42,883 nt of DNA from Bacteroidia bacterium (GCA_022180565.1 BQML01000020.1:1-42883); one strand, 5' to 3'; shown: positions 26,864-35,204, counted from the first letter of the stretch. Notes: generated from the sequence alone by a model not told the origin. A program made the numbers and translations.

Positions 26864-27790
26864 ATGGTTTTTCTCTTCACGGTGATTTTCACGGCTGTCC
26901 TGATAATCCAGGATACTGTACAAGTCGCGCGTGTCCAGAAGGAACGGACTTTGAAGTACACGTTTCTTGGAGCCCAGGATTTGGCCATGTGCCCCGACGG
27001 GTCCTTTATTGTCTCCGACAAACTCGACTATCGATTGTTGAAGTTCGATCGGGGAGGAAGGCTTGTTGCCCAAACCGGCCGTCGCGGCGATGGCCCGGGT
27101 GAATTCAGGGGACCCGGACCCCTCGCGGTCCGGGAAAAAGCTGTCGCCGTGGCCGATTTTGCCTCGCACAGAATTCACCTCTTTACGAGCGACCTTGCCT
27201 ACGTAAGAAGCTTCTCAGCTCCCGGGGCAGTCCTTGATCTCGCTTTCGACACGCACGGCTCACTGTGGGCGGCAATCCTCCAAAACGCATCCCGCGATAA
27301 CCTTGTGAAATTAACGTCTGAGGGTCGTGTCGAGGCCTCGATTTCCCTTCGACATGCCACGTCCGACTTTTTCGACAACATGTTCCTGTTCGACATCGAC
27401 GCGCAGAGTACCATTGTCGTGTTGTATCGGTTTGTCAACAGAGTAGAAATGTGGAAAACGGACGGCTCGTTTGTTCGTTCGTTCGAGATTTCCGGCTTTC
27501 CCGCGAAGGCCCCGCGGAAACGCCTTAAGGAGAATCTGACCGTTCCCGAAGACGACATCTTTTCGGCTCTCTGTCTTGACAACGCAGAAACTTTCACGGT
27601 TCTTACGGGCGAATACACCGTCTCTCCTCGCCGGGAAGTTTTTGAAATAAGCAAAACCGGGATTCCGGTTCGTCTTGCTGTGCTTCCGGCAAAGAGCAAT
27701 CAAGTCATCCACGGCCCGGGCAATCGCGTGCTTTCCATTGAAAACGACAGAACCACGCTCACCCTGTATCGACTGAACTGGCAGCGATGA
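26864..27790 (+). CDS. 6-bladed beta-propeller protein, membrane-anchored or exported
   Basis: A 308-residue protein with an N-terminal hydrophobic segment (residues 1-16) and an NHL/6-bladed-propeller pattern: 'DLAMCPDGSFIVSDKLDYRLLKFDRGGRLVAQTGRRGDGPGEFRGPG' is typical of the FCB family with the 'GxGPGEF' signature, and later blades repeat 'x-D-x-x-G-x' turns. Propellers of this kind bind ligands or peptides at the cell envelope. The ATG has only a weak ribosome site and lies just past the attenuator. Its stop overlaps the next start (ATGA), so it is translationally coupled to the MauE-thioredoxin gene. Its role in the cassette is unknown; binding the Cys-rich peptide is a guess. Confidence 0.75.
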   Translation: MVFLFTVIFTAVLIIQDTVQVARVQKERTLKYTFLGAQDLAMCPDGSFIVSDKLDYRLLKFDRGGRLVAQTGRRGDGPGEFRGPGPLAVREKAVAVADFASHRIHLFTSDLAYVRSFSAPGAVLDLAFDTHGSLWAAILQNASRDNLVKLTSEGRVEASISLRHATSDFFDNMFLFDIDAQSTIVVLYRFVNRVEMWKTDGSFVRSFEISGFPAKAPRKRLKENLTVPEDDIFSALCLDNAETFTVLTGEYTVSPRREVFEISKTGIPVRLAVLPAKSNQVIHGPGNRVLSIENDRTTLTLYRLNWQR

Positions 27791-28773
27791 ATGCTGAATC
27801 CCATTTTCAAACTGTTGGAAAAATCCTCCGAATGGCACTTGGAGGAATTTTCCTGATTGCAGGCGTAGCGAAGCTCCCTGAACTCTCCGCATTCGCCCGA
27901 ACCATATCCGATGTTACGCACGCGGATGCCGATGTTTCCCTCATCCTTGCCGTCGCTGTTGTGACATGTGAGATTCTTGGCGGGCTAGCCCTCCTCCTCA
28001 GATTCATGGTTGTTCAGGCAACAGTTCTTCTCTCGGTCCTCGTCTGTTCCTTTCTCTGGATTCTGGTCAGCGCCTCTTTCCAGGGCAAGGAAATTCAGTG
28101 CCGGTGCTTCGGCATCCTGAATATTGCCCTCGCCAATCGATACGAGATTCTCCTCGATCTCGTGTTATTCAATTTGCTCGCAGTCCTTGCGCTTATTTCT
28201 TTACCGAGGAAGAAGGAGGCCGGGGCAAGAGGGCAACGATGGATATTCGGAGCGTTAGTCGCTCTCCTGCTCTTTCTCCAGTATTCGATGTTCGGAGACA
28301 TCATCCTTCGCAGGAGGGCGGTCCAAACGTCGGATCTTGGTCCGGTCATCTCGTTTCTCAAAGCCCTCAATCACCCGTTTCCCACGAGCACCGAAGGAAA
28401 TCGTGTTCTTTTTCTTCTGCATTTCCCCGATTTCAATTGCCCGCCGTGCTTTGAAAGCTTCCTGAAAACCCAGGACATTGTCTGGGAAGAGATGGGCGAG
28501 GGGGCAGGCCACAGAGTTCTTGCGATGTTCAAATCCGGCGGAAACTCTTCCGATCCGGAGCGGCTTTATCAATGGGCTGAACGAACCGGACTCCATATTC
28601 CGATCCTCGTCGCTCCCGATTCCCTCTTCACCGTTCTCCATTTTGAGAAGAGCGGAGTTTTCATCGTCAGCCCTTCAGGCACAACATTGTTTTCTGATTT
28701 TTTCCCTCTGGAGGATCGGCGGATGAATTCGTTTGTCCGATACCTTGAAAGCGATTATGGCAGCCGTCGTTGA
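27787..28773 (+). CDS. MauE-type membrane oxidoreductase domain fused to a thioredoxin-like domain
   Basis: A 328-residue protein. The N-terminal half (about 10-140) has four membrane helices and the MauE/DoxX-like pattern ending in 'CRCFG' (C105 and C107). A fifth helix (about 152-170) leads to a C-terminal domain with 'FNCPPCFESF' (C218, C221), a thioredoxin-like CPPC active site, and 'GVFIVSPSGTTLFSDFFPL', typical of thiol-disulfide proteins. Such two-domain proteins can relay disulfides across the membrane, as in DsbB-DsbA or VKOR-thioredoxin fusions. The neighbouring six-cysteine peptide is an obvious candidate substrate (inference). It overlaps the genes on both sides. Confidence 0.8.
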   Translation: MNAESHFQTVGKILRMALGGIFLIAGVAKLPELSAFARTISDVTHADADVSLILAVAVVTCEILGGLALLLRFMVVQATVLLSVLVCSFLWILVSASFQGKEIQCRCFGILNIALANRYEILLDLVLFNLLAVLALISLPRKKEAGARGQRWIFGALVALLLFLQYSMFGDIILRRRAVQTSDLGPVISFLKALNHPFPTSTEGNRVLFLLHFPDFNCPPCFESFLKTQDIVWEEMGEGAGHRVLAMFKSGGNSSDPERLYQWAERTGLHIPILVAPDSLFTVLHFEKSGVFIVSPSGTTLFSDFFPLEDRRMNSFVRYLESDYGSRR

Positions 28774-29671
28774 GGTACATGGTCTCTTAAAGACCTACCG
28801 GTCCGGTGTACGCGGTCGACCCGTTGAGGCTCTGAAGAATATTTCCTTCTCTGTCGATGAGGGCGAGATCGTTGCCATCCTCGGCCTCAACGGAGCAGGG
28901 AAATCCACACTGGCAAAAATTCTTCTGGACCTAGTGCGACCGTCGGGCGGCGAAGCGATGCTTTTCGGCTCTTCTGTTCATCGGCAGGACTGGAAGGGCC
29001 GCGTCGGGTATCTTCCTGAGCTCTTTTCTGCTCCTCCCTCCGCCACGCCGCGGCGATTGCTGAGATACCTTGGGGAAATCCACGGCATGAGCGGTTCGTC
29101 ACTGAATCGTGCGATCGACAGTCAACTCGAATCGCTCGGCCTGACGGAGGTTGCCGACAGAAGAATATCAACGCTCTCGAAAGGAACGGTTCAACGAGTC
29201 GGGCTGGCTCAGGCGTTGCTCCACACGCCCAAACTCCTGCTGCTTGACGAACCGACGGAGGGATTGGACCCCGCCGGGCAGAGAATGATTCGTCGTTTGC
29301 TGATGGCACTTTCAGCATCGGGCGTTACCATACTGCTCAATTCTCATCTCCTCTCTGAAGTCGAACTGCTGGCGAAACGAGTAGCGATCCTCCATCGCGG
29401 GATGCTGGCGGCTCTGGGCACGCAGGCAGAGCTGCTGCCGCGCAATCAGAGATTCAGCATTGAGATCTCCCAGACCCCTCCGGAGAGCGGCTGGCAAGAG
29501 ATCGGATCTACCGGTATCTGGAAGAAGGAAGTGAGCGGAACCGATACCCTTCAACGCCTCCTGACAAACCTTGAATCGTCCGGCATTACCCCATCGACGG
29601 TCAAACCGCTTCACTCATCCCTTGAAGATGTTTTTGTCGAACACATTTCTCAACTGGAACATCGGCAATGA
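28757..29671 (+). CDS. ABC transporter ATP-binding protein
   Basis: A 304-residue ATPase with Walker A 'LNGAGKST', Q-loop region, signature 'LSKGTVQRVGLAQAL' (LSxG), Walker B 'LLLLDEPTEGLD' and the H-loop 'LNSHLLSEVE'. The C-terminal extension (about 225-304) is like that of CcmA/DrrA-type exporters paired with ABC-2 permeases. The start is an ATG at 28757 lying inside the previous gene (17-base overlap). Its stop overlaps the permease start. It would energise the membrane proteins encoded downstream. Confidence 0.95.
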   Translation: MAAVVEVHGLLKTYRSGVRGRPVEALKNISFSVDEGEIVAILGLNGAGKSTLAKILLDLVRPSGGEAMLFGSSVHRQDWKGRVGYLPELFSAPPSATPRRLLRYLGEIHGMSGSSLNRAIDSQLESLGLTEVADRRISTLSKGTVQRVGLAQALLHTPKLLLLDEPTEGLDPAGQRMIRRLLMALSASGVTILLNSHLLSEVELLAKRVAILHRGMLAALGTQAELLPRNQRFSIEISQTPPESGWQEIGSTGIWKKEVSGTDTLQRLLTNLESSGITPSTVKPLHSSLEDVFVEHISQLEHRQ

Positions 29672-30459
29672 TCGTCGTCGTCAAAAACACTTTCCGGGAG
29701 AATATCGTTCAGCCCTTCGCTCTGTTTGCCCTTATTCTTGTCACTGCGGCAGTGGGGCTGGTGAGCTTTGGCGTCACGCTGCATTATGAAAGCGACATGC
29801 TTATTTCCATCAACCTCTTCGGGACCCCGATCGATCAAAGCGCAGCGATTGTACGAGATACGCTCGCGAACACGGCCTCCGCCTTGCTGAATGCCGCTCT
29901 GATGTTTCTCTTTATCATGGGAGCTTCGTTTGTCCATGTAGATATGCTGAAAAACCCATTGACCGGTATTTCTCTGACGGGCCCGATTTCCCGTGCGGGA
30001 CTATTCATGGGAAAACTCGTTGGAGCATGGTTTGTGGGATTTTCGATCTTCTTCGTGTTGTGGGGCGCCCTGTGGCTTACTCTGTTTTTCAAATCATCAG
30101 GGCAGGTCTCCGCCGGCCTCCTGCTCGGCGCTCTTTCCCTCTCCCTGGAATATGCGGTAATGCTTTCGCTGGCGGCTTTGATGGCAATGGTCGTTCAGAA
30201 CTCGACAGCTGTGGCTATCCTATGCCTGGTCCTGTATTTTTCGATTGGACCTCTCCTCGCTTCCACCGATCATCCTTCGGTCCTCCTTCGCGTGATCTCA
30301 ACGCTGTTCCCCCCACTCGCAGAGATGCAAGAAGTCTCCCGTAGCAGTATTCTTGGTCATCCAGGCGATTTTGCGGCATTCCTGCGGGCCGTGCCGCACA
30401 CACTGGTGTATCTCCTCGCGGGCATGTACGTTTTTCACAAGAGGGATATTGCGGGATGA
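29668..30459 (+). CDS. ABC-2 type permease
   Basis: A 263-residue membrane protein with six predicted helices (about 15-35, 70-95, 112-135, 150-172, 175-198, 235-252) and the ABC-2 layout: a short cytoplasmic N terminus followed by a first helix and an extracytoplasmic loop ('HYESDMLISINLFGTPIDQSAA'). It starts on an ATGA overlap with the ATPase gene and ends on another with the last cassette gene. ABC-2 exporters move peptides, drugs, polysaccharides or heme-related substrates; here the linked secreted peptide already has a Sec signal, so the transporter may export something else or give immunity. Confidence 0.85.
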   Translation: MIVVVKNTFRENIVQPFALFALILVTAAVGLVSFGVTLHYESDMLISINLFGTPIDQSAAIVRDTLANTASALLNAALMFLFIMGASFVHVDMLKNPLTGISLTGPISRAGLFMGKLVGAWFVGFSIFFVLWGALWLTLFFKSSGQVSAGLLLGALSLSLEYAVMLSLAALMAMVVQNSTAVAILCLVLYFSIGPLLASTDHPSVLLRVISTLFPPLAEMQEVSRSSILGHPGDFAAFLRAVPHTLVYLLAGMYVFHKRDIAG

Positions 30460-31181
30460 GCGCCGGACCGGAGCCCATGCGGCCCTCGTCCTGGTGGCAT
30501 TTCTATTTCCGCCCGGTACTTTCTGCCCGATCTCTCTGGTCGCGGCTTCCTCCGACAAGCCCCCCTCTTGCCCCTGCCCTGTGTTTCTTCATCTTTTGCG
30601 CCGCCGTTGGCGGACTTGTGTACTGGCTCCTGTCCGACGAAAGTTACCTGAGGGCAATCATCGGAAAAGCCCGTGCCGCTTCTTCTTCAGATTTCAGTCT
30701 TGCCGAAGAAGCAATGGAGAGAGCAATGCGCAACCCCGCGTTGAAGCTCTACGTTTCGCTGGATGCCGTTTTCAAGAGGGCCAGAAGCCTTCTCTCGTTT
30801 CTCGTTGCCGCTCTCCTCACACTCAGGATTCTCTCGGGAAAAGGTGCGCTGAAGGAATACCTTCTTTCGGCATCGCTCTCGACTTCCGTCCTTCTCTTCG
30901 GAGTCGTGCTCCAGGCCATCGTCATGTATGTCTTAAGAGTTGAGGGCTTCACGCCATCGTTGATGGCGTTGATCAGCCCCGGCCCTCTTCTGAAACCGGC
31001 GGCTGAATTTCTGAAGGGCATGGATATTTTTACCGTGTGGTTCCTCGGCACGTTGGCCGCACGGCTGACTCATGTGTCGTCCGAACCGTTCCATGTTGTG
31101 CTGATTGTCGTGCTTGCGGTTTGGCTGATCGTTTTCAGCACGACGATTCTCCTGAACGGTTCGTTTTTGTTCCTTTTGTGA
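30456..31181 (+). CDS. Polytopic membrane protein, YIP1-like
   Basis: A 241-residue protein with five or six membrane helices (about 38-59, 108-127, 133-158, 186-205, 214-238). The opening 'HFYFRPVLSARSLWSRL' followed by a first helix and the central 'RARSLLSFLVAALLTLRILSG' region resemble YIP1-type membrane proteins often encoded next to ABC-2 transporters. It is coupled by ATGA overlap to the permease and is the last cassette gene before a strong bidirectional terminator. Function unknown. Confidence 0.65.
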   Translation: MSAGPEPMRPSSWWHFYFRPVLSARSLWSRLPPTSPPLAPALCFFIFCAAVGGLVYWLLSDESYLRAIIGKARAASSSDFSLAEEAMERAMRNPALKLYVSLDAVFKRARSLLSFLVAALLTLRILSGKGALKEYLLSASLSTSVLLFGVVLQAIVMYVLRVEGFTPSLMALISPGPLLKPAAEFLKGMDIFTVWFLGTLAARLTHVSSEPFHVVLIVVLAVWLIVFSTTILLNGSFLFLL

Positions 31182-31234
31182 AGGGGATGAAGGCAAGCGC
31201 GGTTCCGCGTTCCGGAAAAGTCTATTGGGGATAA

Positions 31235-31267
31235 ACACAAAAGGCTCCCCGCGGGGAGCCCTTGTGT
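31235..31267. terminator. Bidirectional terminator hairpin
   Basis: GGCTCCCC (31243-31250) pairs with GGGGAGCC (31253-31260). An outer stem ACACAA (31235-31240) / TTGTGT (31262-31267) extends the hairpin, with small internal mismatches. It lies between convergent genes (cassette end at 31181 and bacilliredoxin end at 31289) and can serve both. Confidence 0.85.
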
Positions 31268-31288
31268 CCAGGAGGATGTTCCTGAATC

Positions 31289-31726
31289 TCAGGCCGGCTG
31301 TTGTGCCTCACTTCGGCAATATTCATCGAAGAGTCTTCGTAATTGCGCTGCGATCTGCTGAGGCGAATGCCCTTCGATCTGGTATCGGTGAATCATCTGG
31401 ACAAACCTGCCGTCCTTCATCAGTGCAAAGGAAGGCGAGGATGGCGGCATGCCGGTGAAATACTCACGCGCCCTCGCAGTCGCATCGCGATCCTGCCCGG
31501 CAAACACGGTGACGATCTGATCGGGACGAACATTATGCTGAAGGGCCAAGGCCAGGCCCGGCCTCGCGGCGCCGGCGGCACATCCGCAGGTGGAATTAAT
31601 CACCACCAGCGTTGTTCCGCGGGCCTTGGGGAGCACCTCGTCAACCTCTTCCGGCGTCCTCAGCTCCCTGGCACCCAACTGCGTCACTTCATCCCTCATC
31701 CGCTGAATAAGAATATCGTACATCAT
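31289..31726 (-). CDS. Bacilliredoxin (BrxA/BrxB, YphP/YqiW family)
   Basis: A 145-residue thioredoxin-fold protein with the family's CGC active site in 'INSTCGCAAGAARPGLALAL', plus 'VTVFAGQDRDATARAREYF' and 'PSSPSFALMKDG', as in Bacillus BrxA/BrxB. These proteins remove bacillithiol from oxidised protein cysteines, and bacillithiol is known in Bacteroidota relatives. Two ATGs (31726, 31723) follow AAGGAGG; the second is better spaced. It stands alone and converges on the peptide cassette, so a shared thiol role is only positional. Confidence 0.9.
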   Translation of the reverse strand: MMYDILIQRMRDEVTQLGARELRTPEEVDEVLPKARGTTLVVINSTCGCAAGAARPGLALALQHNVRPDQIVTVFAGQDRDATARAREYFTGMPPSSPSFALMKDGRFVQMIHRYQIEGHSPQQIAAQLRRLFDEYCRSEAQQPA

Positions 31727-31753
31727 TGCCTCCTTCGTTGATTGGAAAACGCC

Positions 31754-32038
31754 TTACTCAACTTTCCCTCCCGGGTTCTTTTGCCGAGGTGGCACGAACC
31801 CTCGATACGTATCGTATCGGGAATCGTAGAATAACAACTGAAACTCTTCGTCGCGTATTGTACCGCCCGACGGATATAAATAGAACCGTGAGACCCTTTC
31901 TGTTGGTTCCCGCGCGGGCCTGCCGCGCTCGTCCGCATAGAACTCAAGCACATAATAGCCGTTGCGAAACACCGCCGTCTGCAGCTGCCGCAAAACGTGC
32001 TCGTGGCTGAAGATCCTGAGGTCGGCTTCCACGGTCAT
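31754..32038 (-). CDS. Small uncharacterised protein coupled to a GroES-like gene
   Basis: A 94-residue soluble protein I do not recognise. It has a helical start ('LRIFSHEHVLRQLQTAVF') and then a beta-rich section ('GYYVLEFYADERGRPAREPTERVSRFYLYPSG'). There is no signal peptide and no cysteine. It begins on an ATGA overlap with the GroES-like gene, so the two are translated together and probably function together. Confidence 0.65.
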   Translation of the reverse strand: MTVEADLRIFSHEHVLRQLQTAVFRNGYYVLEFYADERGRPAREPTERVSRFYLYPSGGTIRDEEFQLLFYDSRYDTYRGFVPPRQKNPGGKVE

Positions 32039-32433
32039 ACATCGTGAACCTCAAGCCCCTCCAGCGGCCCGCGGCGGACGAGCATGAGAATCGAGGAATG
32101 GGGAAGAATCAAGTACTTTGTGCCTTCGTATTCAACCTCCACCGCCGCCTCTCTCAGAAATACGGCCACGTCGCCGGGTTCGGCTTGCAGGGGAATATAC
32201 TTGACGGGATCGCGGGGAACAGTGGACCAGGGCTCCTGATCCATGTACTGCGGATTCGGAACGGCATATCCCGGCCCCACCTGCACCACAACCCCGCTCT
32301 GGACTTTCTCCTTTTCCTTAACGCCTGGGGGCAGATACAAGCCGTGCTCGGTGCGGTCCTGATCCTTGTCGGGGGTTATCAAAACCTTGTCGCCCACCAG
32401 CACAATCTTCTTTTTCACCCTGAGGTCCTGCAT
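32035..32433 (-). CDS. GroES-like (Cpn10) protein with an internal insertion
   Basis: A 132-residue protein with the Cpn10 pattern: 'VLVGDKVLITPDKDQDRTEHGLYLPPGVKEKEKVQSGVVVQVGPG', where the mobile-loop region carries 'GLYLPP', and 'GDVAVFLREAAVEVEYEGTKYLIL' closing the barrel. Canonical GroES is about 97 residues. Here ~25 residues ('PNPQYMDQEPWSTVPRDPVK' onward) are inserted after the first strands, and the C terminus is longer. There is no groEL nearby. It may be a paralogue of the housekeeping GroES. The ATG at 32433 was chosen over a longer frame without family match. Confidence 0.8.
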   Translation of the reverse strand: MQDLRVKKKIVLVGDKVLITPDKDQDRTEHGLYLPPGVKEKEKVQSGVVVQVGPGYAVPNPQYMDQEPWSTVPRDPVKYIPLQAEPGDVAVFLREAAVEVEYEGTKYLILPHSSILMLVRRGPLEGLEVHDV

Positions 32434-32582
32434 AATAGACAAGATACGCACAGATTTCTGCCAAGGCAAATCTGCAGAGACACTGCGATCTGATTGCTCC
32501 TCGGCCCTTTTTTCCCTACCCTTCGCGACACCTTTTTAACCATCTTCGCCGTCCGTCGTTTCAAAGAAAAGAGCCAAGGGAC

Positions 32583-32810
32583 GTGGAAGAACCAAACCAA
32601 AACCAGGCAATTGTTCCCTTGCTGATTGATCGCAGCAAGGCGGGCGACACGTCGGCCTTTGGCGATCTTCTGACCATGCATCAAGACTATGCCTATTCGA
32701 TTGCGTTCCGCATTCTGCGGAGTGAGGATCACGCAAAGGACATTGTACTGGAAGCGTTCCTGCGGGTCTGGCTGCCTTTGCCGAAGGGCAAGAGAAGGAA
32801 CAGCGCTTGA
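32583..32810 (+). pseudogene. ECF sigma factor fragment (region 2 only)
   Basis: A 75-residue frame (GTG start) reading 'KAGDTSAFGDLLTMHQDYAYSIAFRILRSEDHAKDIVLEAFLRVWL', a clear sigma-70 region 2 of the ECF type. It ends after 'LPLPKGKRRNSA', with no region 4 in any frame downstream. Full ECF factors are about 180 residues, so this is a truncated remnant or, less likely, a functional single-domain protein. A typical anti-sigma gene does not follow; only a tiny membrane frame (32935-33039) does. Confidence 0.65.
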
Positions 32811-32934
32811 ACACCGCGAACGGTACGTACGAAAAGTCCGTACAAATGCCTGGGATACTTCTGGAAACGAACAGCAACAAAGTCGAGGGGAATGGAAGGT
32901 AAAGGACGATCAGCTGAAGGTTGGGGAGTTCGTC

Positions 32935-33039
32935 ATGACCGCCCAATCACGCGTGGCGAACACATGGGCGTTTATCGTTACAGGCCTTGCGGGCATTGTC
33001 GTCGTGGCGCTCGTTCTGATGCAGACATTCCGGCGCTAA
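32935..33039 (+). CDS. Possible 34-residue single-helix membrane peptide
   Basis: ATG behind GGGGAG opens a 34-residue frame with one hydrophobic helix ('NTWAFIVTGLAGIVVVALVL') between a polar N terminus and 'QTFRR' at the C terminus. The positive-inside ending and the ribosome site make translation plausible. It could also be the relic of a protein formerly encoded after the sigma fragment. Low certainty. Confidence 0.35.
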   Translation: MTAQSRVANTWAFIVTGLAGIVVVALVLMQTFRR

Positions 33040-33083
33040 GTTTGAATTCGTTTTTTCTCTGCCGCGCGCCCGCCGCAGTCGTT

Positions 33084-35195
33084 CTACTCAGGATATTCCG
33101 CTAGGTCGATCATAAACCTCGCCATCAGTCCTGTCCAGATGTACGACTTGTGCCATCCCGCCCAGGCGGAATCCGGGCTGTACAATTCCCAAAACCAATG
33201 ATTGGTTTTCAGCTGGACGATTAACGCGTCGCTTACGTTCCGTGCAACTTGCCTCGCTTCCTCGACGTAGCCGTACTGGAGAAGACCTGAAAAAACCAGG
33301 TACTGCCATTCAACCCAAATGGGTCCATTCCAGTACCCTTGAGGATCATAGTAAGGATCGTCTGCAGTGAGGGTGGGAATGCCGTACGGGCGCCAGAATT
33401 TTGTGGAATCCTTCAGAGCAGAGATAAGAGCGGCGGCCTGTTCCTTGGTTGCCACGCCGGCCCACAGCGGCAGAAATCCGATAATTTCTCTGCGCTTGAG
33501 ATCGTCCTGCTGCGCAAAACTGAAGGTGTGACTCGTTTTCTCGACATGGTAATAAAATCCCGATTCCTCATCCCACATCGTGCTGTTGATCAGGTCTTTC
33601 CTTCGTTCGATCTCGATCTTCCATTTCTTCACATCGGCCGCCAGGCCAAGCTCACGAGCCATGTGCATGAGAGCTCTTGCTTCGGAGACCAGCATGCAGT
33701 TGAGATCAAGCGCCTCGAAATTTGCCGGCCAGCCCACTTCATCCCAAACAGCGACCTTTCCATCCCGCACGGATTCCAGGACGCCATGACCACCCCACTC
33801 GCACAATCCGTCGCCATCTGCATCCCTGTTCTGTAACCACCAGTCATAGAACCGTGTTCCGGCGACATACGCGTCCTCAAGAAAGATCCTGTCCTTTGTC
33901 TTCTTGTAGATTTCCCAGTTGATCCAACTCAGCCACGGAGCAGAGGTTGTAAGCTGGTTTTCGTACGGGATTGTTTCGTCAAGGTATGGTCCCGTCCTAT
34001 AATTGATATAGCCGTCGGAATGCTGGCGCTCAAGAAAGACACGCTGTGAGTTCATGGCTGAAACCGAATCCATGAACATGTAAGCCAGCATGGAGAGGCT
34101 TTCATGAAACACCTGGCCTCCATGACCCCATCCCCACTGGGGCTCCCTTGAAAACACATAGTAATTGAAATTGCACTTCCCTTCAGGAGGAAGCATGCAT
34201 TGCCTCAAGAGCGTGAAGGCATTCCAATACAGTAGTCTGTGATCCTCGTCCTCAAAGGACGGTTCCGGAATCCTGCTGAAGAGGCGCTCGTTCGCCTCAA
34301 GGAATTTTTTCACATCCGCCTGCAACGCCGCTCGAACATCCTTCAGCACCAGGAGGGAATCATCGTCGGCAGGGGTGACGGCGCGGACGAAGCGAAGGAT
34401 TTGACGCCCCCCGGGTGGAAGACGAATGGTCTTCCTCAGACCCACTCCAGAGACTGAATCGACGATATGAAACGATGCGGTGAAGACCTCGAGCGGATCA
34501 AAATCCGGAACAGCCAGCACGGCGTCGGGACGGACGGAACCGACGAGAACATCGCGAACCTTTTCGACATGAGGGACCCCATGTTCGACGACCCATCGGT
34601 CCGGAGGCTCCCTGTGAGCGAAGAGAAGACCGTTCAGGGAGCCAACTTGTTCAACACTGCCGTACGCGCCTTTGAGGCTCCGGACGTACGAAGCGGCTTC
34701 CAGCTCCAGAGTCTGCGTTCCCTTGTTCTCGAAAACAAGTTCATGAAGTGCAACTCTGGACGAATAGACAAGGAACGCGGACCGGACCTCCACTCCATCG
34801 AAGGGAGAAAAGGATGAGAGAACGAGGTCGGGATAGGAGGTCGAGATTTGCACTTCACGGGACATTTCGTGCGGGCGGGAAACGATCTTCCCGCCCATAC
34901 GAAATGTAAATCCCCATTCGCCGGCACTTTCATTCAGAAACGACAGCGGTCTGGTCGAATCGTAAAATGCAAAATGATACCCTTTGTCCAACAGAAAGCT
35001 CGAGCGCTCCATTGCCGCGGCATACGTGGCATAGAGCGGAGAGTGGCGATTTGCATGGAGGCTGGAGAGAAAAGGTTGAGCTTGGCTCTGGCATGCAATG
35101 AAAGAAAGAAGCGTGGAGAGGAAGCCTAGCAGGCGGAGAACACATTGCTCGACGGATATGTTCTGGCTCATAGCCTTTTGGGACAGAATCGACAT
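33084..35195 (-). CDS. GH63-like glycoside hydrolase (exported)
   Basis: A 703-residue enzyme with an N-terminal export signal (hydrophobic 'LLGFLSTLLSFIAC' then 'QSQAQ'; possibly a lipoprotein at that Cys). An N-terminal beta region (about 60-290) is followed by an (alpha/alpha)6 barrel with 'GYWNGPIWVEWQYLVFSGLL', 'WDEVGWPANFEALDLN' and 'YSPDSAWAGWHKSYIWTG'. These are typical of clan GH-G glucosidases/mannosylglycerate-type hydrolases (GH63 and relatives). It probably cleaves alpha-linked oligosaccharides in the periplasm. The ATG at 35195 or one at 35171 may be used. It follows galM on the same strand, with a double palindromic operator just before it. Confidence 0.8.
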   Translation of the reverse strand: MSILSQKAMSQNISVEQCVLRLLGFLSTLLSFIACQSQAQPFLSSLHANRHSPLYATYAAAMERSSFLLDKGYHFAFYDSTRPLSFLNESAGEWGFTFRMGGKIVSRPHEMSREVQISTSYPDLVLSSFSPFDGVEVRSAFLVYSSRVALHELVFENKGTQTLELEAASYVRSLKGAYGSVEQVGSLNGLLFAHREPPDRWVVEHGVPHVEKVRDVLVGSVRPDAVLAVPDFDPLEVFTASFHIVDSVSGVGLRKTIRLPPGGRQILRFVRAVTPADDDSLLVLKDVRAALQADVKKFLEANERLFSRIPEPSFEDEDHRLLYWNAFTLLRQCMLPPEGKCNFNYYVFSREPQWGWGHGGQVFHESLSMLAYMFMDSVSAMNSQRVFLERQHSDGYINYRTGPYLDETIPYENQLTTSAPWLSWINWEIYKKTKDRIFLEDAYVAGTRFYDWWLQNRDADGDGLCEWGGHGVLESVRDGKVAVWDEVGWPANFEALDLNCMLVSEARALMHMARELGLAADVKKWKIEIERRKDLINSTMWDEESGFYYHVEKTSHTFSFAQQDDLKRREIIGFLPLWAGVATKEQAAALISALKDSTKFWRPYGIPTLTADDPYYDPQGYWNGPIWVEWQYLVFSGLLQYGYVEEARQVARNVSDALIVQLKTNHWFWELYSPDSAWAGWHKSYIWTGLMARFMIDLAEYPE

Positions 35196-35204
35196 ATGCA
35201 GTAG

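Noticed and set aside
31790..31804. TGGCACG sequence resembling a sigma-54 -24 box
   Set aside because: It is inside a gene and the -12 position (CTCG) does not match; the same holds for TGGCACG at 41885-41891.
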